From assembly GCA_021774205.1 (NCBI GenBank), contig JAJFJI010000007.1:1-30340 (forward strand): a DNA stretch of 30,340 bases. The letters are read 5' to 3'. Position 1 is the first letter of the stretch. Each line of letters begins with the position of its first letter. Below are positions 15,559 through 24,424 of this stretch, one piece after another. A program made the translations under genes and the position numbers. Origin of the DNA: Nitrosomonas sp. Lineage in GTDB: Bacteria; Pseudomonadota; Gammaproteobacteria; Burkholderiales; Nitrosomonadaceae. Under the pieces are notes generated by a model. That model did not search any database. It saw only the letters and a program-made list of their open reading frames with translations, and was not told where the DNA came from.

Positions 15559-16598
15559 GGCTTCACTTCACCGGATGATGGAGTGAAAATATCTGAAAAG
15601 AATTGATCTTTTGGCAAATCACGTAGATTGGTAAAATCAGCAAATGCTGCTTTTACCATCAATGGTGAGCCGCAAGCATACACATGGTGTTTGGCCAAGC
15701 TATCAAAGTCCTGCAAAACAGCTTGGTGTACCAAGCCTTCCCTGCCATGCCATTTATCGGTGGGTAAAGCATCGGATAATACCGGGATGAAAGTAAAGTT
15801 TTCATGTTGTTGCCACTTACTGGGTAAGTCTGCCATATACAATTCCGCTTTAGTCCGAACACCCCAGTAAAGCGTTATTTTTTTCTTATTAAGAAAATTA
15901 TCTTTTGTGTGAAAAGCTTGTTCAAGAATACTTTTTACAGGAGAAAATCCGGTACCACTGGCGACAAATATAATCGGCGTTTCTGATGATGGCGTGTCAC
16001 GCAAAAAGAAAGAACCAAACGGTCCTTCAAAACGCAAGATATCTTTCTCTTTCATCTCAGTAAATACATGCTTGGCAAAAACACCGCCAGGATAATTACG
16101 CGCATGCAATTGCAGGAATTCATCGTCATATGGCGCATTGGCCAATGAAAAACTGCGCCGCTCCCCGTCTTTTAATAAAATGTCTACATACTGACCGGCA
16201 AGGAATTGAAGTCGTTGATTGGTAGGAAGTTTAAGTGAAATAATCATGACATCGGAGGCAACGCGTTCAAGCTTGTGTACGCGGCAAGGCATTGTTTTTA
16301 TCTCGATATCTGTAATCGTACCGATCTCATGGCATTCAATGACAAGATCTGACAATGGCAAGGCACAGCAAAATAATGCCATTCCGACCTGTTTTTCTTT
16401 CTCTGTCAATGTCTCTTCGTCATGCTGGCCAAAATCGACTGTGCCTTGTATGATTTTTCCTTTACATGCGCCACAAGATCCGTTTCGACAGCCATAAGGA
16501 AGCGAAAAACCCTCACGCAACGCAGCCTGTAAAATTGTTTCTCCCGGTCTCACATTAAAAACATGTTCACTCGGTTTAATAATGACTTGATGCGACAT
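15555..16598 (-). CDS. 2Fe-2S ferredoxin / FAD / NAD(P)H reductase (AscD-like)
   Basis: The protein has three modules in 347 residues. An N-terminal plant-type ferredoxin domain carries the cluster motif CRNGSCGAC (Cys37, Cys42, Cys45), with a fourth ligand at Cys77 in LFCCALP. A ferredoxin-NADP-reductase FAD domain has RSFSLAN (148-154). A C-terminal nucleotide domain has GTGFSP (215-220) and YACGSP (307-312). This architecture matches CDP-6-deoxy-delta-3,4-glucoseen reductase (AscD) homologues and oxygenase reductase components. Many betaproteobacteria carry such a gene away from any sugar cluster, where its partner is unknown, so I give no symbol. It is convergent with hemY (4-base overlap of stops) and divergent, by 47 bases, from the next gene. 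A link to heme biosynthesis is possible only by position. Confidence 0.9.
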   Translation of the reverse strand: MSHQVIIKPSEHVFNVRPGETILQAALREGFSLPYGCRNGSCGACKGKIIQGTVDFGQHDEETLTEKEKQVGMALFCCALPLSDLVIECHEIGTITDIEIKTMPCRVHKLERVASDVMIISLKLPTNQRLQFLAGQYVDILLKDGERRSFSLANAPYDDEFLQLHARNYPGGVFAKHVFTEMKEKDILRFEGPFGSFFLRDTPSSETPIIFVASGTGFSPVKSILEQAFHTKDNFLNKKKITLYWGVRTKAELYMADLPSKWQQHENFTFIPVLSDALPTDKWHGREGLVHQAVLQDFDSLAKHHVYACGSPLMVKAAFADFTNLRDLPKDQFFSDIFTPSSGEVKP

Positions 16599-16645
16599 TA
16601 ATAATTTAAACGAAAATAAGTTGGCAGTTAAAGAAGTTACTTACC

Positions 16646-17551
16646 ATGAAAAAAACACTATTAATCATTGGTTGTGGTGATATTGCGCGCCGCACTGCAC
16701 CTCTATTAAACACCCATTACCGGATATTGGGCTTATGTCGTAATACAGCAAATTTTGATACGTTGCGACAGCATGGAATTCTCCCGCTCTCAGGAGATCT
16801 TGATTGCCCTAAAACGCTTAGTAAACTCGCAGGAACCGCGCAAGTGGTACTGCACCTCGCCCCCCCACCTAATCAAGGAATTCATGATACACGTACTGCC
16901 AATCTACTGGCAGCATTAGTACGCCGACTTAAAAAGCAATCGTTAATTTTACCACAACAACTGGTCTATATCAGCACCAGCGGCGTATATGGCGACTGCA
17001 ATGGTGCTTTGATCGATGAAACCCATCCGGTTAATCCCGGTAATGAACGCGCATTGCGGCGGATTGATGCTGAACGGCAAATACGTAACTGGGGAAAACG
17101 TAATCACGTAAACGTTTCAATTTTACGCGTACCTGGAATTTATGCCGCCAACCGGCTTCCTCTGAAGCGTTTACGTGATGGAGCCCCTATACTATCACCA
17201 GAAGATGATAGTTATACCAACCATATACATGCCAATGACCTTTCCCGCATTATTTACTCAGCACTCCGTTATGCAAAACATGGCAGAATTTATCATGCTT
17301 GTGATGATTCCCATCTAAAAATGGGAGAATATTTTGATTTAGTCGCAGATTGTTTCGGTTTACCACGTCCGCCACGGATAAAACGCGATCAAGCAAATGG
17401 ATTAATATCACCCAGTATGCTGTCGTATATGGATGAATCAAGGCGACTCACGAATATTAGAATGAAGCGTGAGTTACATATAGACTTATACTACCCAACT
17501 GTTTTGGAAGGAATAAAAAACGATTCAATGTGTAATCAACCTGGGAATTAA
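16646..17551 (+). CDS. NAD-dependent epimerase/dehydratase-like (YeeZ-type atypical SDR)
   Basis: The 301-residue protein starts with a Rossmann motif, LLIIGCGDIARR (residues 5-16), and continues with VVLHLAPPP, LVYISTSGVYGDCNG, SILRVPGIYA and YTNHIHANDLSRII, the order expected of an extended short-chain dehydrogenase. The TSGVYG segment is present, but the usual YxxxK dyad is not, as in YeeZ-like atypical SDRs. The C terminus MDESRRLTN...MKREL is also typical of that group. The substrate is unknown. It shares a 47-base divergent spacer with the Fe-S reductase gene. About 106 bases separate it from pilC, so it is probably an independent unit. Confidence 0.8.
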   Translation: MKKTLLIIGCGDIARRTAPLLNTHYRILGLCRNTANFDTLRQHGILPLSGDLDCPKTLSKLAGTAQVVLHLAPPPNQGIHDTRTANLLAALVRRLKKQSLILPQQLVYISTSGVYGDCNGALIDETHPVNPGNERALRRIDAERQIRNWGKRNHVNVSILRVPGIYAANRLPLKRLRDGAPILSPEDDSYTNHIHANDLSRIIYSALRYAKHGRIYHACDDSHLKMGEYFDLVADCFGLPRPPRIKRDQANGLISPSMLSYMDESRRLTNIRMKRELHIDLYYPTVLEGIKNDSMCNQPGN

Positions 17552-17657
17552 AACCCAGCTTAGTAATAGAATAAATCACAATTATTGCTAAGTAAATCAC
17601 GAAATTATGCCGTTACAGCAAGAAATACTCAATATCCATGGCAATCAAGGAGTCAAC

Positions 17658-18881
17658 ATGGCGGCGGTAGCGACAAAATTAGATAAAAAAGTTAAAGAAT
17701 TTAATTATTCATGGGAAGGCAAGGATAAATCTGGCAAGGGAGTTAGAGGTGAAATGCGTGCAGCAGGTACGGTTGTGATTAAATCTACGTTGCGACGACA
17801 AGGCATTAGAGTTACCAAAATTAAAAAACTCCAATCCGGTGGCAGAATTACTGATAAAGATATTACATTATTCACCCGCCAGCTTGCCACCATGATGAAA
17901 TCCGGGGTTCCATTACTGCAGGCCTTTGATATTGTTGGAAAAGGACATAGTAATCAAGCGGTTGCAAAATTATTAATGGATATTAAAGGAGATGTTGAAA
18001 CAGGGAATAATCTAGCTGATGCGTTCCGCAAATATCCACTATTTTTTGATGCATTATTCTGTAACCTGGTTGCGGCGGGAGAAGCTGCCGGTATACTTGA
18101 CAGTTTGCTGGACCGTTTAGCAACATACAAAGAAAAAATTCAAGCAATAAAAGGTAAGATTAAGTCCGCTTTGTTTTACCCCATTTCAATTATCGTCGTT
18201 GCATTTGTTATTACCGCGGTCATTATGATTTTTGTAATCCCTGCGTTTAAGGATTTGTTTGAGGGATTTGGTGCGGATTTACCCACACCAACACTAGTGG
18301 TTATGACCATGTCTGACTTTTTTGTAGACTACTGGTGGGCAATATTCGGTGTAATCGGTGGCGGATTGTATGGTTTTTTCTATGCATGGAAACGTTCCAC
18401 TTCAATGCAGCGAATCATGGATAGGTTGTTACTGAAATTACCTATTTTTGGCGATGTTATTCGCAAAGCGACCATTGCACGCTGGGCACGAACCCTTTCC
18501 ACCATGTTTGCTGCGGGTGTACCGCTAGTAGAATCACTGGACTCTGTCGCCGGCGCTGCGGGTAACTATGTTTATTACGAAGCCACAAAAACAATTCAAT
18601 TAGAAGTCAGCACCGGTAATAGCCTGATGGCATCTATGGCAAACACCCAGGTTTTTCCAAATATGGTGATACAAATGGTTGCCATTGGCGAAGAATCTGG
18701 TTCACTAGACTCAATGCTCAGTAAAATCGCTGATTTCTTTGAAGCAGAGGTGGATGATGCTGTCGAAGGACTTTCCAGTTTAATGGAACCCCTCATTATG
18801 GTTGTACTAGGAACCCTGATTGGTGGAATGGTCGTTGCGATGTATTTGCCAATCTTTAAAATGGGCCAGGTTATTAATTAA
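17658..18881 (+). CDS. pilC: Type IV pilus / type II secretion inner-membrane platform protein
   Basis: This 407-residue protein has two T2SF domains, each carrying the fold LTRQLATMMKSGVPLLQAF or its second copy, WARTLSTMFAAGVPLVESL. Three membrane segments are visible: ALFYPISIIVVAFVITAVIM, the WWAIFGVIGGGLYGFFYAW region and a C-terminal LIMVVLGTLIGGMVVAMYL. The N-terminal FNYSWEGKDKSGKGVRGE is the usual PilC opening. ATG 17658 is chosen because AAGGAG (17647-17652) precedes it by five bases; an in-frame ATG at 17607 would add 17 unrelated residues. It organises the assembly ATPases and pilin at the inner membrane. pilD follows 40 bases later. The assembly ATPase gene pilB, often just upstream, is absent here. 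Confidence 0.95.
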   Translation: MAAVATKLDKKVKEFNYSWEGKDKSGKGVRGEMRAAGTVVIKSTLRRQGIRVTKIKKLQSGGRITDKDITLFTRQLATMMKSGVPLLQAFDIVGKGHSNQAVAKLLMDIKGDVETGNNLADAFRKYPLFFDALFCNLVAAGEAAGILDSLLDRLATYKEKIQAIKGKIKSALFYPISIIVVAFVITAVIMIFVIPAFKDLFEGFGADLPTPTLVVMTMSDFFVDYWWAIFGVIGGGLYGFFYAWKRSTSMQRIMDRLLLKLPIFGDVIRKATIARWARTLSTMFAAGVPLVESLDSVAGAAGNYVYYEATKTIQLEVSTGNSLMASMANTQVFPNMVIQMVAIGEESGSLDSMLSKIADFFEAEVDDAVEGLSSLMEPLIMVVLGTLIGGMVVAMYLPIFKMGQVIN

Positions 18882-18921
18882 ATCGAACACTAAATCCTCG
18901 TAAAATCCATCATAGATACCA

Positions 18922-19782
18922 ATGCCATATCTTACGCTAACACAAGATGATCCAACCGCTTTTATTGCACTGTGCGTAATTATCGGCTTAATGATTGGCA
19001 GTTTTTTAAATGTGGTGATTTATCGCCTGCCAAAAATGATGGAACGTACTTGGCTTCAACAATGTGCAGAATTGCGTGGTGAAAAAATTGAAACGCTACC
19101 GACGCTTAATATCGCGTCGCCTCGTTCCATGTGCCCTAGTTGTGACCATAAAATTAGTGTATTAGAAAATATACCGATTATCAGCTATCTGTTTCTTAGA
19201 GGGCGATGTTCTCAATGCCATGCCAACATTTCCATTCGCTATCCAATTGTAGAAGCATTCACCAGTATAATCAGTGGTTTTATAGCCTGGTATTTTGGCT
19301 ATAGCTTTATTACCTTTGCTGCATTGATTTTTACCTGGGCTATGATTACATTGGCCATGATAGATCTGGATACACAACTCCTTCCTGATGACATCACGTT
19401 ACCCCTCTTATGGTTAGGGTTGCTAGTTAATTTGACTGGCGGTTTTACGGATATCCGTTCCGCTATTATTGGCGCAGCAGCAGGTTATCTTTTCTTGTGG
19501 CTTATTTTTTGGATTTTTAAACTTATCACGGGCAAGGAAGGGATGGGCTACGGTGATTTTAAACTATTAGCCGCAATTGGTGCATGGTTTGGATGGAGTA
19601 TGTTACCCTTAGTCATTCTTGTTTCTTCATTGGTTGGTGCTATTGTTGGCGTTGGGATAATCGCTGTCTCAAAAGAAAAAAGAAATGTACCCATTCCATT
19701 TGGACCATTTTTGGCCTTCGGTGCGCTCATTGCTTTATTTTGGGGAAGTCAACTTATTCATATGTATCTTGCACAATTTTAG
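18922..19782 (+). CDS. pilD: Prepilin peptidase / N-methyltransferase
   Basis: This is the polytopic membrane aspartic protease that cleaves and N-methylates type IV prepilins and pseudopilins. The 286-residue protein shows the N-terminal methyltransferase-type domain with a zinc-binding tetracysteine (Cys71, Cys74 in CPSC; Cys96, Cys99 in CSQC) and NVVIYRLP. The protease part has catalytic Asp148 in MIDLDTQLLPDD and Asp212 in GMGYGDFK. Several hydrophobic membrane segments cover most of the remaining length. It lies between pilC and coaE with a three-base gap to coaE, an arrangement widespread in beta- and gammaproteobacteria. Confidence 0.96.
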   Translation: MPYLTLTQDDPTAFIALCVIIGLMIGSFLNVVIYRLPKMMERTWLQQCAELRGEKIETLPTLNIASPRSMCPSCDHKISVLENIPIISYLFLRGRCSQCHANISIRYPIVEAFTSIISGFIAWYFGYSFITFAALIFTWAMITLAMIDLDTQLLPDDITLPLLWLGLLVNLTGGFTDIRSAIIGAAAGYLFLWLIFWIFKLITGKEGMGYGDFKLLAAIGAWFGWSMLPLVILVSSLVGAIVGVGIIAVSKEKRNVPIPFGPFLAFGALIALFWGSQLIHMYLAQF

Positions 19783-19785
19783 CCG

Positions 19786-20388
19786 ATGCCATTTATCATC
19801 GGGCTAACCGGCGGTATTGGTTGCGGCAAAACAAGCGCTTCAAAATTGTTTACCCTTTTGGGTGTCGATATCATTGATACCGATGAAATCGCCCGAAAAC
19901 TTACCCAATCAGATGGCCCCGCTATTAGCGCGATACGAAAAGTATTTGGAGATACTTACGTTACTACCGATGGTGCACTTGATAGAAAACAAATGCGTCA
20001 ATTAGTATTTTCAGACAGCTCTTCTCGACATCAACTTGAAAAAATTCTTCATCCATTTATTTTTACGGAAGCAGCCCGCCGCGCAAAGCTTGGTAGTTCA
20101 CCTTATGCAATAATGGTAATACCACTACTGTTTGAAACGAATGACTATGATAAAATCGTTCGACGAAGCTTAGTAATCGATTGTGATGAAAAGAATCAGA
20201 TTATGCGTACCATGAAACGCAGCAAATTAAATGAACAAGAAGTTCGTGCCATTATAGCAGCGCAATTATCTCGCCAGAAACGCCTGCAAAAAGCTAATGA
20301 TGTGATTGTTAATAACAATGACCTGGATTATTTACAAAAACAAGTAAAAAAATATCATCAAAAATATCTTACTTTATCAAAAAGTTAA
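19786..20388 (+). CDS. coaE: Dephospho-CoA kinase
   Basis: CoaE phosphorylates the 3'-hydroxyl of dephospho-CoA, the last step of CoA synthesis. The 200-residue protein begins with the P-loop GLTGGIGCGKTSA, a slight variant of the usual GGIGSGKS. It then has DTDEIARKL (acidic substrate motif), LEKILHPFI, VIPLLFET and a lid segment RTMKRSKLNEQEVRAIIAAQ with the conserved Arg/Gln pattern. It starts three bases after pilD stops, so translation is likely coupled. The zapD and yacG genes that often follow in related bacteria are not here; a 102-base gap leads to pcnB. Confidence 0.96.
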   Translation: MPFIIGLTGGIGCGKTSASKLFTLLGVDIIDTDEIARKLTQSDGPAISAIRKVFGDTYVTTDGALDRKQMRQLVFSDSSSRHQLEKILHPFIFTEAARRAKLGSSPYAIMVIPLLFETNDYDKIVRRSLVIDCDEKNQIMRTMKRSKLNEQEVRAIIAAQLSRQKRLQKANDVIVNNNDLDYLQKQVKKYHQKYLTLSKS

Positions 20389-20408
20389 TCTATCGCAACA
20401 TTCATACC

Positions 20409-20436
20409 TTGATTACATATCATTATGAAATATTCT
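20409..20436 (+). promoter_or_regulatory. Possible promoter for pcnB-folK
   Basis: TTGATT (20409-20414) and TATTCT (20431-20436) are separated by 16 bases in the coaE-pcnB gap. Each matches four of six consensus positions. The pcnB ATG at 20491 would have a leader of roughly 45 bases. Confidence 0.25.
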
Positions 20437-20490
20437 GGCTAGATAGCAAGTGTTGTATATACCCGTAGTTAATATTTTCTGTGTTTCATA

Positions 20491-21882
20491 ATGATTCGTA
20501 AATTTTTTCGCCATATCTTTGTCAAAAAAGACCCAACTTCTAACACGGTCGCTAAACTACAAATCATACCGTGTAAGAAACACAAAATAACGCGTGACCA
20601 AATCAATCCCTGCGCCGTAAAAATCGCTACTGATTTACAACAAGCGGGCTATTCCGCTTTTATTGTAGGTGGCGCTGTACGTGATTTGTTACTGGGTTTG
20701 GAACCCAAGGATTTTGACATGGCTACTAATGCAACGCCTGAAGAAGTGCGTGCCATTTTTCGCCGCTCACGAATTATTGGGAGACGCTTTCAACTGGTTC
20801 ATGTTATGTGTGGCTCGGTAACAGTAGAAGTATCCACATTTCGTGGTCCTTTACCTGCAAATACAAACAGCGCTATAAAAACAATTAAACATACTGACCA
20901 ACATGGCCGATTGTTACGCGATAATGTATTTGGTAGCCAGGAAGAAGATGCGATTCGTCGTGATTTCACTATTAATGCGTTATTTTATGATCCCTCTAGT
21001 GAAGAAATCTTTGATTTTCTTAAAGGTTATAATGATATCAAAGAAAAAAGATTGCGTATCATTGGTTCACCCGAAAGACGTTATCGCGAAGATCCGGTAC
21101 GCATGCTTCGTGCAGTTCGACTCGCGGCCAAACTTAACATGCAACTCGATCCAGCCACTGCTGCACCGATTGGTGATTTAGCGCCACTACTACAAAATGT
21201 CCCGCCCGCACGGCTGTTTGATGAAATGCTGAAGTTACTACTCTCCGGTCACGCCTTGACAAGTGTCATAGACTTACGCGCGCGCGGCTTACACCATGGT
21301 TTATTACCGATGCTGGATATAATCCTGGAACAACCATTGGGCGAGCGTTTCATATCGCTTGCTTTAAAAAGCACCGATCAACGGGTACAACAGAACAAAC
21401 CGGTATCACCCGGCTTCTTATTTGCATCACTACTATGGCATGAAATATTGACAGCCTGGAATAGACACCAGACCTTAGAAGAGAAACCGATTCCAGCACT
21501 GCATTTAGCAATTGATGAGATCCTTACGAAACAACACAAAAAACTTGCCATTCCCCGACGCTTTGATGTGGTAATAAAAGAAATATGGACACTGCAACCT
21601 CGCTTTCAGGCACGAAACGGATCAAGACCATTCCGTTTAATTACCAACCCAAGATTTCGGGCTGCTTATGATTTCATGTTGTTGCGATGTGAAAGCGGTG
21701 AACTTGATCAAGACATCGGTGATTGGTGGAAAACTTTTGTCAATGCTAATGCCGAAAAACGTGAAACAATGTTAATAGAGAATCAAGCAGCAAAAAAACG
21801 TAGAAAACAGCGTCATCGTCGTAAAGCTATAAGCAAAAATTTGATAAGCTTGGATCGCTCTATTACTGGCACAGAAAAATAA
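20491..21882 (+). CDS. pcnB: Poly(A) polymerase I
   Basis: PcnB adds 3' poly(A) tails to RNA, promoting decay. The class II nucleotidyltransferase head is clear: FIVGGAVRDLLLGLEPKDFDMAT (residues 58-80; catalytic Asp74 and Asp76), then RRSRIIGRRFQLVHV, a flexible loop region, EDAIRRDFTINALFYDP and RYREDPVRMLRAVR. The C terminus is very basic (AAKKRRKQRHRRK), as expected for an RNA-binding tail, and this favours PcnB over the CCA-adding enzyme. The length of 463 residues is normal. The ATG at 20491 has no good Shine-Dalgarno sequence. folK starts four bases after the stop, the usual pcnB-folK-panB order. Confidence 0.95.
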   Translation: MIRKFFRHIFVKKDPTSNTVAKLQIIPCKKHKITRDQINPCAVKIATDLQQAGYSAFIVGGAVRDLLLGLEPKDFDMATNATPEEVRAIFRRSRIIGRRFQLVHVMCGSVTVEVSTFRGPLPANTNSAIKTIKHTDQHGRLLRDNVFGSQEEDAIRRDFTINALFYDPSSEEIFDFLKGYNDIKEKRLRIIGSPERRYREDPVRMLRAVRLAAKLNMQLDPATAAPIGDLAPLLQNVPPARLFDEMLKLLLSGHALTSVIDLRARGLHHGLLPMLDIILEQPLGERFISLALKSTDQRVQQNKPVSPGFLFASLLWHEILTAWNRHQTLEEKPIPALHLAIDEILTKQHKKLAIPRRFDVVIKEIWTLQPRFQARNGSRPFRLITNPRFRAAYDFMLLRCESGELDQDIGDWWKTFVNANAEKRETMLIENQAAKKRRKQRHRRKAISKNLISLDRSITGTEK

Positions 21883-21886
21883 TCTG

Positions 21887-22390
21887 ATGTCATCGATCTC
21901 CGATCCGAGCAATCGAGCATTTATTGCACTGGGTAGCAACTTAGAAAACCCAATATCCCAAGTTAGACAAGCATTTGATGAACTGGATCAGCTCCCTTCG
22001 TCAAAATTGTTGGTATACTCTTCGCTTTATCGCAGCGCACCTGTCGGACGGCTTGATCAACCTGATTTTATCAATGCAGTGGCAAAAATAGAGACTAGAC
22101 TTAATCCCCATGAACTACTATCGGCATTGCTTGAAATTGAGCGACGTCATGGAAGAACCCGTAAATTCCCCAATGCACCACGTACACTTGATCTTGATAT
22201 TTTATTATATGATGATCTGAAATGTCACCAACATGACTTGACACTGCCACACCCGCGTATAAGTCAGCGAGCATTTGTGTTGCAACCGCTAATGGAAATA
22301 GCGCCTGATTGCCACATTCCAGGATGTAACACTATTGCCGAATTGTTGGCTGCTTGCCACAAACAACGGGTAGAAAGAATAACGGCATGA
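21887..22390 (+). CDS. folK: 2-amino-4-hydroxy-6-hydroxymethyldihydropteridine pyrophosphokinase
   Basis: FolK transfers pyrophosphate from ATP to the pterin in folate synthesis. The 167-residue protein carries FIALGSNLENP near the N terminus, SSLYRSAPVG, QPDFINAV, EIERRHGRTRK and the metal- and substrate-binding signature APRTLDLDILLYDD, followed by LPHPRISQRAFVL. The N-terminal MSSISDPSNR extension of about ten residues is slightly long. It is separated from pcnB by four bases and from panB by 86 bases. Confidence 0.96.
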   Translation: MSSISDPSNRAFIALGSNLENPISQVRQAFDELDQLPSSKLLVYSSLYRSAPVGRLDQPDFINAVAKIETRLNPHELLSALLEIERRHGRTRKFPNAPRTLDLDILLYDDLKCHQHDLTLPHPRISQRAFVLQPLMEIAPDCHIPGCNTIAELLAACHKQRVERITA

Positions 22391-22476
22391 TGTTGTTAAA
22401 CAAATATTGCTTTTTCACTGTTTTTCAGAAAAAATGATAGGGAATTCATTTATAAAAACTTTTTCAATATCAATAT

Positions 22477-23265
22477 ATGAGAATCACACAAAATACATTA
22501 CAAAAAATGTATCAGAATGGAGAAAAATTTACCATTCTTACCTGCTACGACGCTAGTTTTGCAACATTATTGGAAAAAGCCGGTGTTGATGTATTGCTCG
22601 TGGGTGATTCATTAGGAAATGTTTTACAGGGGAAGGATACAACATTATCAGTCACGTTAAGCGACATGAAATACCATACCCGTTGTGTGGCTCAAGGCTC
22701 AACCAATGCATTGATTCTGACAGACATGCCATTCGGCACATTTCAGACAACACCCTCATGCGCTTTTAACAATGCCGCTAAATTGCTTGCCGCAGGCGCT
22801 CATATGGTAAAAATTGAAGGGGGTCGTTCCATGGCAGATACTGTCCGATTTTTGACTCAGCGTGGAATTCCAGTATGTGCTCATATCGGTTTGACGCCAC
22901 AATCCGTTCACCAGCTCGGTGGCTATAAACTTCAAGGAAAAACGGATGCGGAAGCAAAATTATTACTTGAAGATGCAATAATATTGGAGAAAGCAGGTGC
23001 CAATATGTTAGTGATGGAACTCGTTCCAGCTGCGCTTGCAAAAAAAATTACCCAGGAACTTTCTATTCCAACCATCGGTATTGGCGCAGGCTCTGATTGT
23101 TCAGCACAGGTGCTCGTACTGCATGATATGCTAGGAATTTACCCTACAAAAGCTAGATTTAATAAGAATTTTATGACTGACGCACTGAGTATTGAAGATG
23201 CAATAAATCGTTATGTCAAAGCCGTTAAGTCCGGAGAGTTTCCCGGTACGGAACATCAATACTAG
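22477..23265 (+). CDS. panB: 3-methyl-2-oxobutanoate hydroxymethyltransferase
   Basis: PanB makes ketopantoate from alpha-ketoisovalerate and methylene-tetrahydrofolate, the first committed step to pantothenate. The TIM-barrel hallmarks are present: LTCYDASFATLLEKAGVD, LLVGDSLGNVLQG (metal-binding Asp), MVKIEGG, VCAHIGLTPQSVHQLGGYK, MLVMELVP and IGIGAGSDCSAQVLVLHDMLG. The 262 residues are normal. The TAG stop (23263-23265) is itself part of the CTAG left flank of a MITE-like element, so the insertion occurred exactly at the gene end without obvious damage. The C terminus (GTEHQY) looks complete. Confidence 0.96.
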   Translation: MRITQNTLQKMYQNGEKFTILTCYDASFATLLEKAGVDVLLVGDSLGNVLQGKDTTLSVTLSDMKYHTRCVAQGSTNALILTDMPFGTFQTTPSCAFNNAAKLLAAGAHMVKIEGGRSMADTVRFLTQRGIPVCAHIGLTPQSVHQLGGYKLQGKTDAEAKLLLEDAIILEKAGANMLVMELVPAALAKKITQELSIPTIGIGAGSDCSAQVLVLHDMLGIYPTKARFNKNFMTDALSIEDAINRYVKAVKSGEFPGTEHQY

Positions 23266-23283
23266 GAGGTTGTCCGAGAATAG
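23266..23283 (+). repeat. Left terminal inverted repeat of the MITE-like element
   Basis: GAGGTTGTCCGAGAATAG matches the complement of the right end at 17 of 18 bases; T at 23270 is the only difference. Confidence 0.85.
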
Positions 23284-23406
23284 TAGTCGTAGCGAGGGGA
23301 AGTCATTTTGAGACAAATTTATTGATCATTTGAGGCGAATAGTTATTCTATTTAACGAAAATCATCGGAAAACCTGGCCAAAATAACTTTTCCTCAGTAG
23401 ATCACG

Positions 23407-23424
23407 CTATTCTCGGACAGCCTC
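23407..23424 (-). repeat. Right terminal inverted repeat of the MITE-like element
   Basis: CTATTCTCGGACAGCCTC is the complement of the left end with one mismatch and is followed directly by CTAG. Confidence 0.85.
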
Positions 23425-23453
23425 CTAGTACTCTTTCAATTTATGGTCTAATT

Positions 23454-24284
23454 ATGGAACTTGTGACTGACATTGTGCCGTTGCGTAACCGCCTGAGTAA
23501 AGAATCATCAGTTGCTTTTGTTCCAACCATGGGTAACCTGCATGAAGGTCATTTATCACTTGTAGAGACAGCGCAACAACGAGCCGATTGTACGGTTGTC
23601 AGTATCTTTGTAAATCAGCTTCAATTCTCTCCAACAGAAGATTATGGCCAGTATCCCCGCACACTGGAAAAGGATTGCTCGCTCTTAAAAGATATGGATG
23701 TAGACGTGGTATTTATCCCGGATAAACAAACGCTCTATCCGGAGCCCCAAGAATTTTTATTAATGCTGCCACCTGTCGCACATATATTAGAAGGGAAATT
23801 CCGTCCTGGTTTCTTTCGTGGTGTAACAACGGTTGTTTTAAAATTATTAAATATCGTTCAGCCGCAAAAAGTAATATTTGGAAAAAAAGATTATCAACAA
23901 TTTTATATTGTGGATAAAATGGTAAAACAGTTAAATTTACCAATTGAAATCATTGCTTGTGATACAGTTCGCATGCATGATGGACTTGCTCAGAGTTCAC
24001 GTAATTGCTATCTAAACAAAAATCAACGGTTCGAGTCGGTTCGGTTATATCAATCACTACATCAAATAAAAAGATCCATAGAAGAAGGTAATAAAAATTT
24101 TAAAATGTTACAGGATGATGTCATAAAAAAAATGATACAACATAACTGGAACATTGATTATATTACCATTCAACAACGCAACACATTAGAACCAGCAACC
24201 GTTAATGATAAGGAATTGATTGTACTGGGTGCCGCCTGGTTAGGTGATACTCGACTGATCGATAATATGGAAATACACATTTAA
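23454..24284 (+). CDS. panC: Pantothenate synthetase
   Basis: PanC joins pantoate and beta-alanine through a pantoyl-adenylate. The 276-residue protein carries the nucleotidyl-binding PTMGNLHEGH (residues 24-33), SIFVNQLQFSP, the substrate motif FRPGFFRGVTTVV, VIFGKKDYQQ and LAQSSRN, the family's KMSKS-like loop (usually LAMSSRN). The C-terminal dimerisation domain ends with LGAAWLGDTRLIDNM. The gene is normally adjacent to panB; here the 159-base MITE-like element separates them and the start is 25 bases past its right flank. No strong ribosome binding site is visible before ATG 23454. The next gene is dnaA, after 140 AT-rich bases. Confidence 0.96.
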   Translation: MELVTDIVPLRNRLSKESSVAFVPTMGNLHEGHLSLVETAQQRADCTVVSIFVNQLQFSPTEDYGQYPRTLEKDCSLLKDMDVDVVFIPDKQTLYPEPQEFLLMLPPVAHILEGKFRPGFFRGVTTVVLKLLNIVQPQKVIFGKKDYQQFYIVDKMVKQLNLPIEIIACDTVRMHDGLAQSSRNCYLNKNQRFESVRLYQSLHQIKRSIEEGNKNFKMLQDDVIKKMIQHNWNIDYITIQQRNTLEPATVNDKELIVLGAAWLGDTRLIDNMEIHI

Positions 24285-24424
24285 TAATAAGTTAAGCATG
24301 TTTTACTCAAATGTATAGTTTTTTTAAAAAGTGGGTGATCAAACAAATAGCAGCATACGCAAAACACCATCGAACTGAAAATCTAAAATTATTTTCTTTT
24401 TAATCAAACTAGCATCTAAAATTT

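Larger units (their letters stand above)
23262..23428. mobile_element. MITE-like element between panB and panC
   Basis: A 159-base non-coding segment (23266-23424) is flanked on both sides by CTAG (23262-23265 and 23425-23428). Its ends are 18-base inverted repeats with one mismatch: GAGGTTGTCCGAGAATAG at 23266 and CTATTCTCGGACAGCCTC ending at 23424. Similarity continues inward: GAGGGGAAGTCATTTTG (23294-23310) resembles the complement of 23379-23395 at 14 of 17 bases, so each arm is about 45 bases. No ORF lies inside. CTAG target duplications are typical of IS5-family elements, so a transposase supplied in trans is likely (inference). The left CTAG holds the panB stop codon. Confidence 0.8.

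Noticed and set aside
22411..22437. T-rich/A-rich hairpin after folK as a terminator
   Set aside because: The pairing is mostly A-T with bulges and has no G+C core; too weak to call.
23266..23424. Small gene inside the MITE-like element
   Set aside because: Stops occur in all frames within short distances and no ORF of useful size with a start is present.
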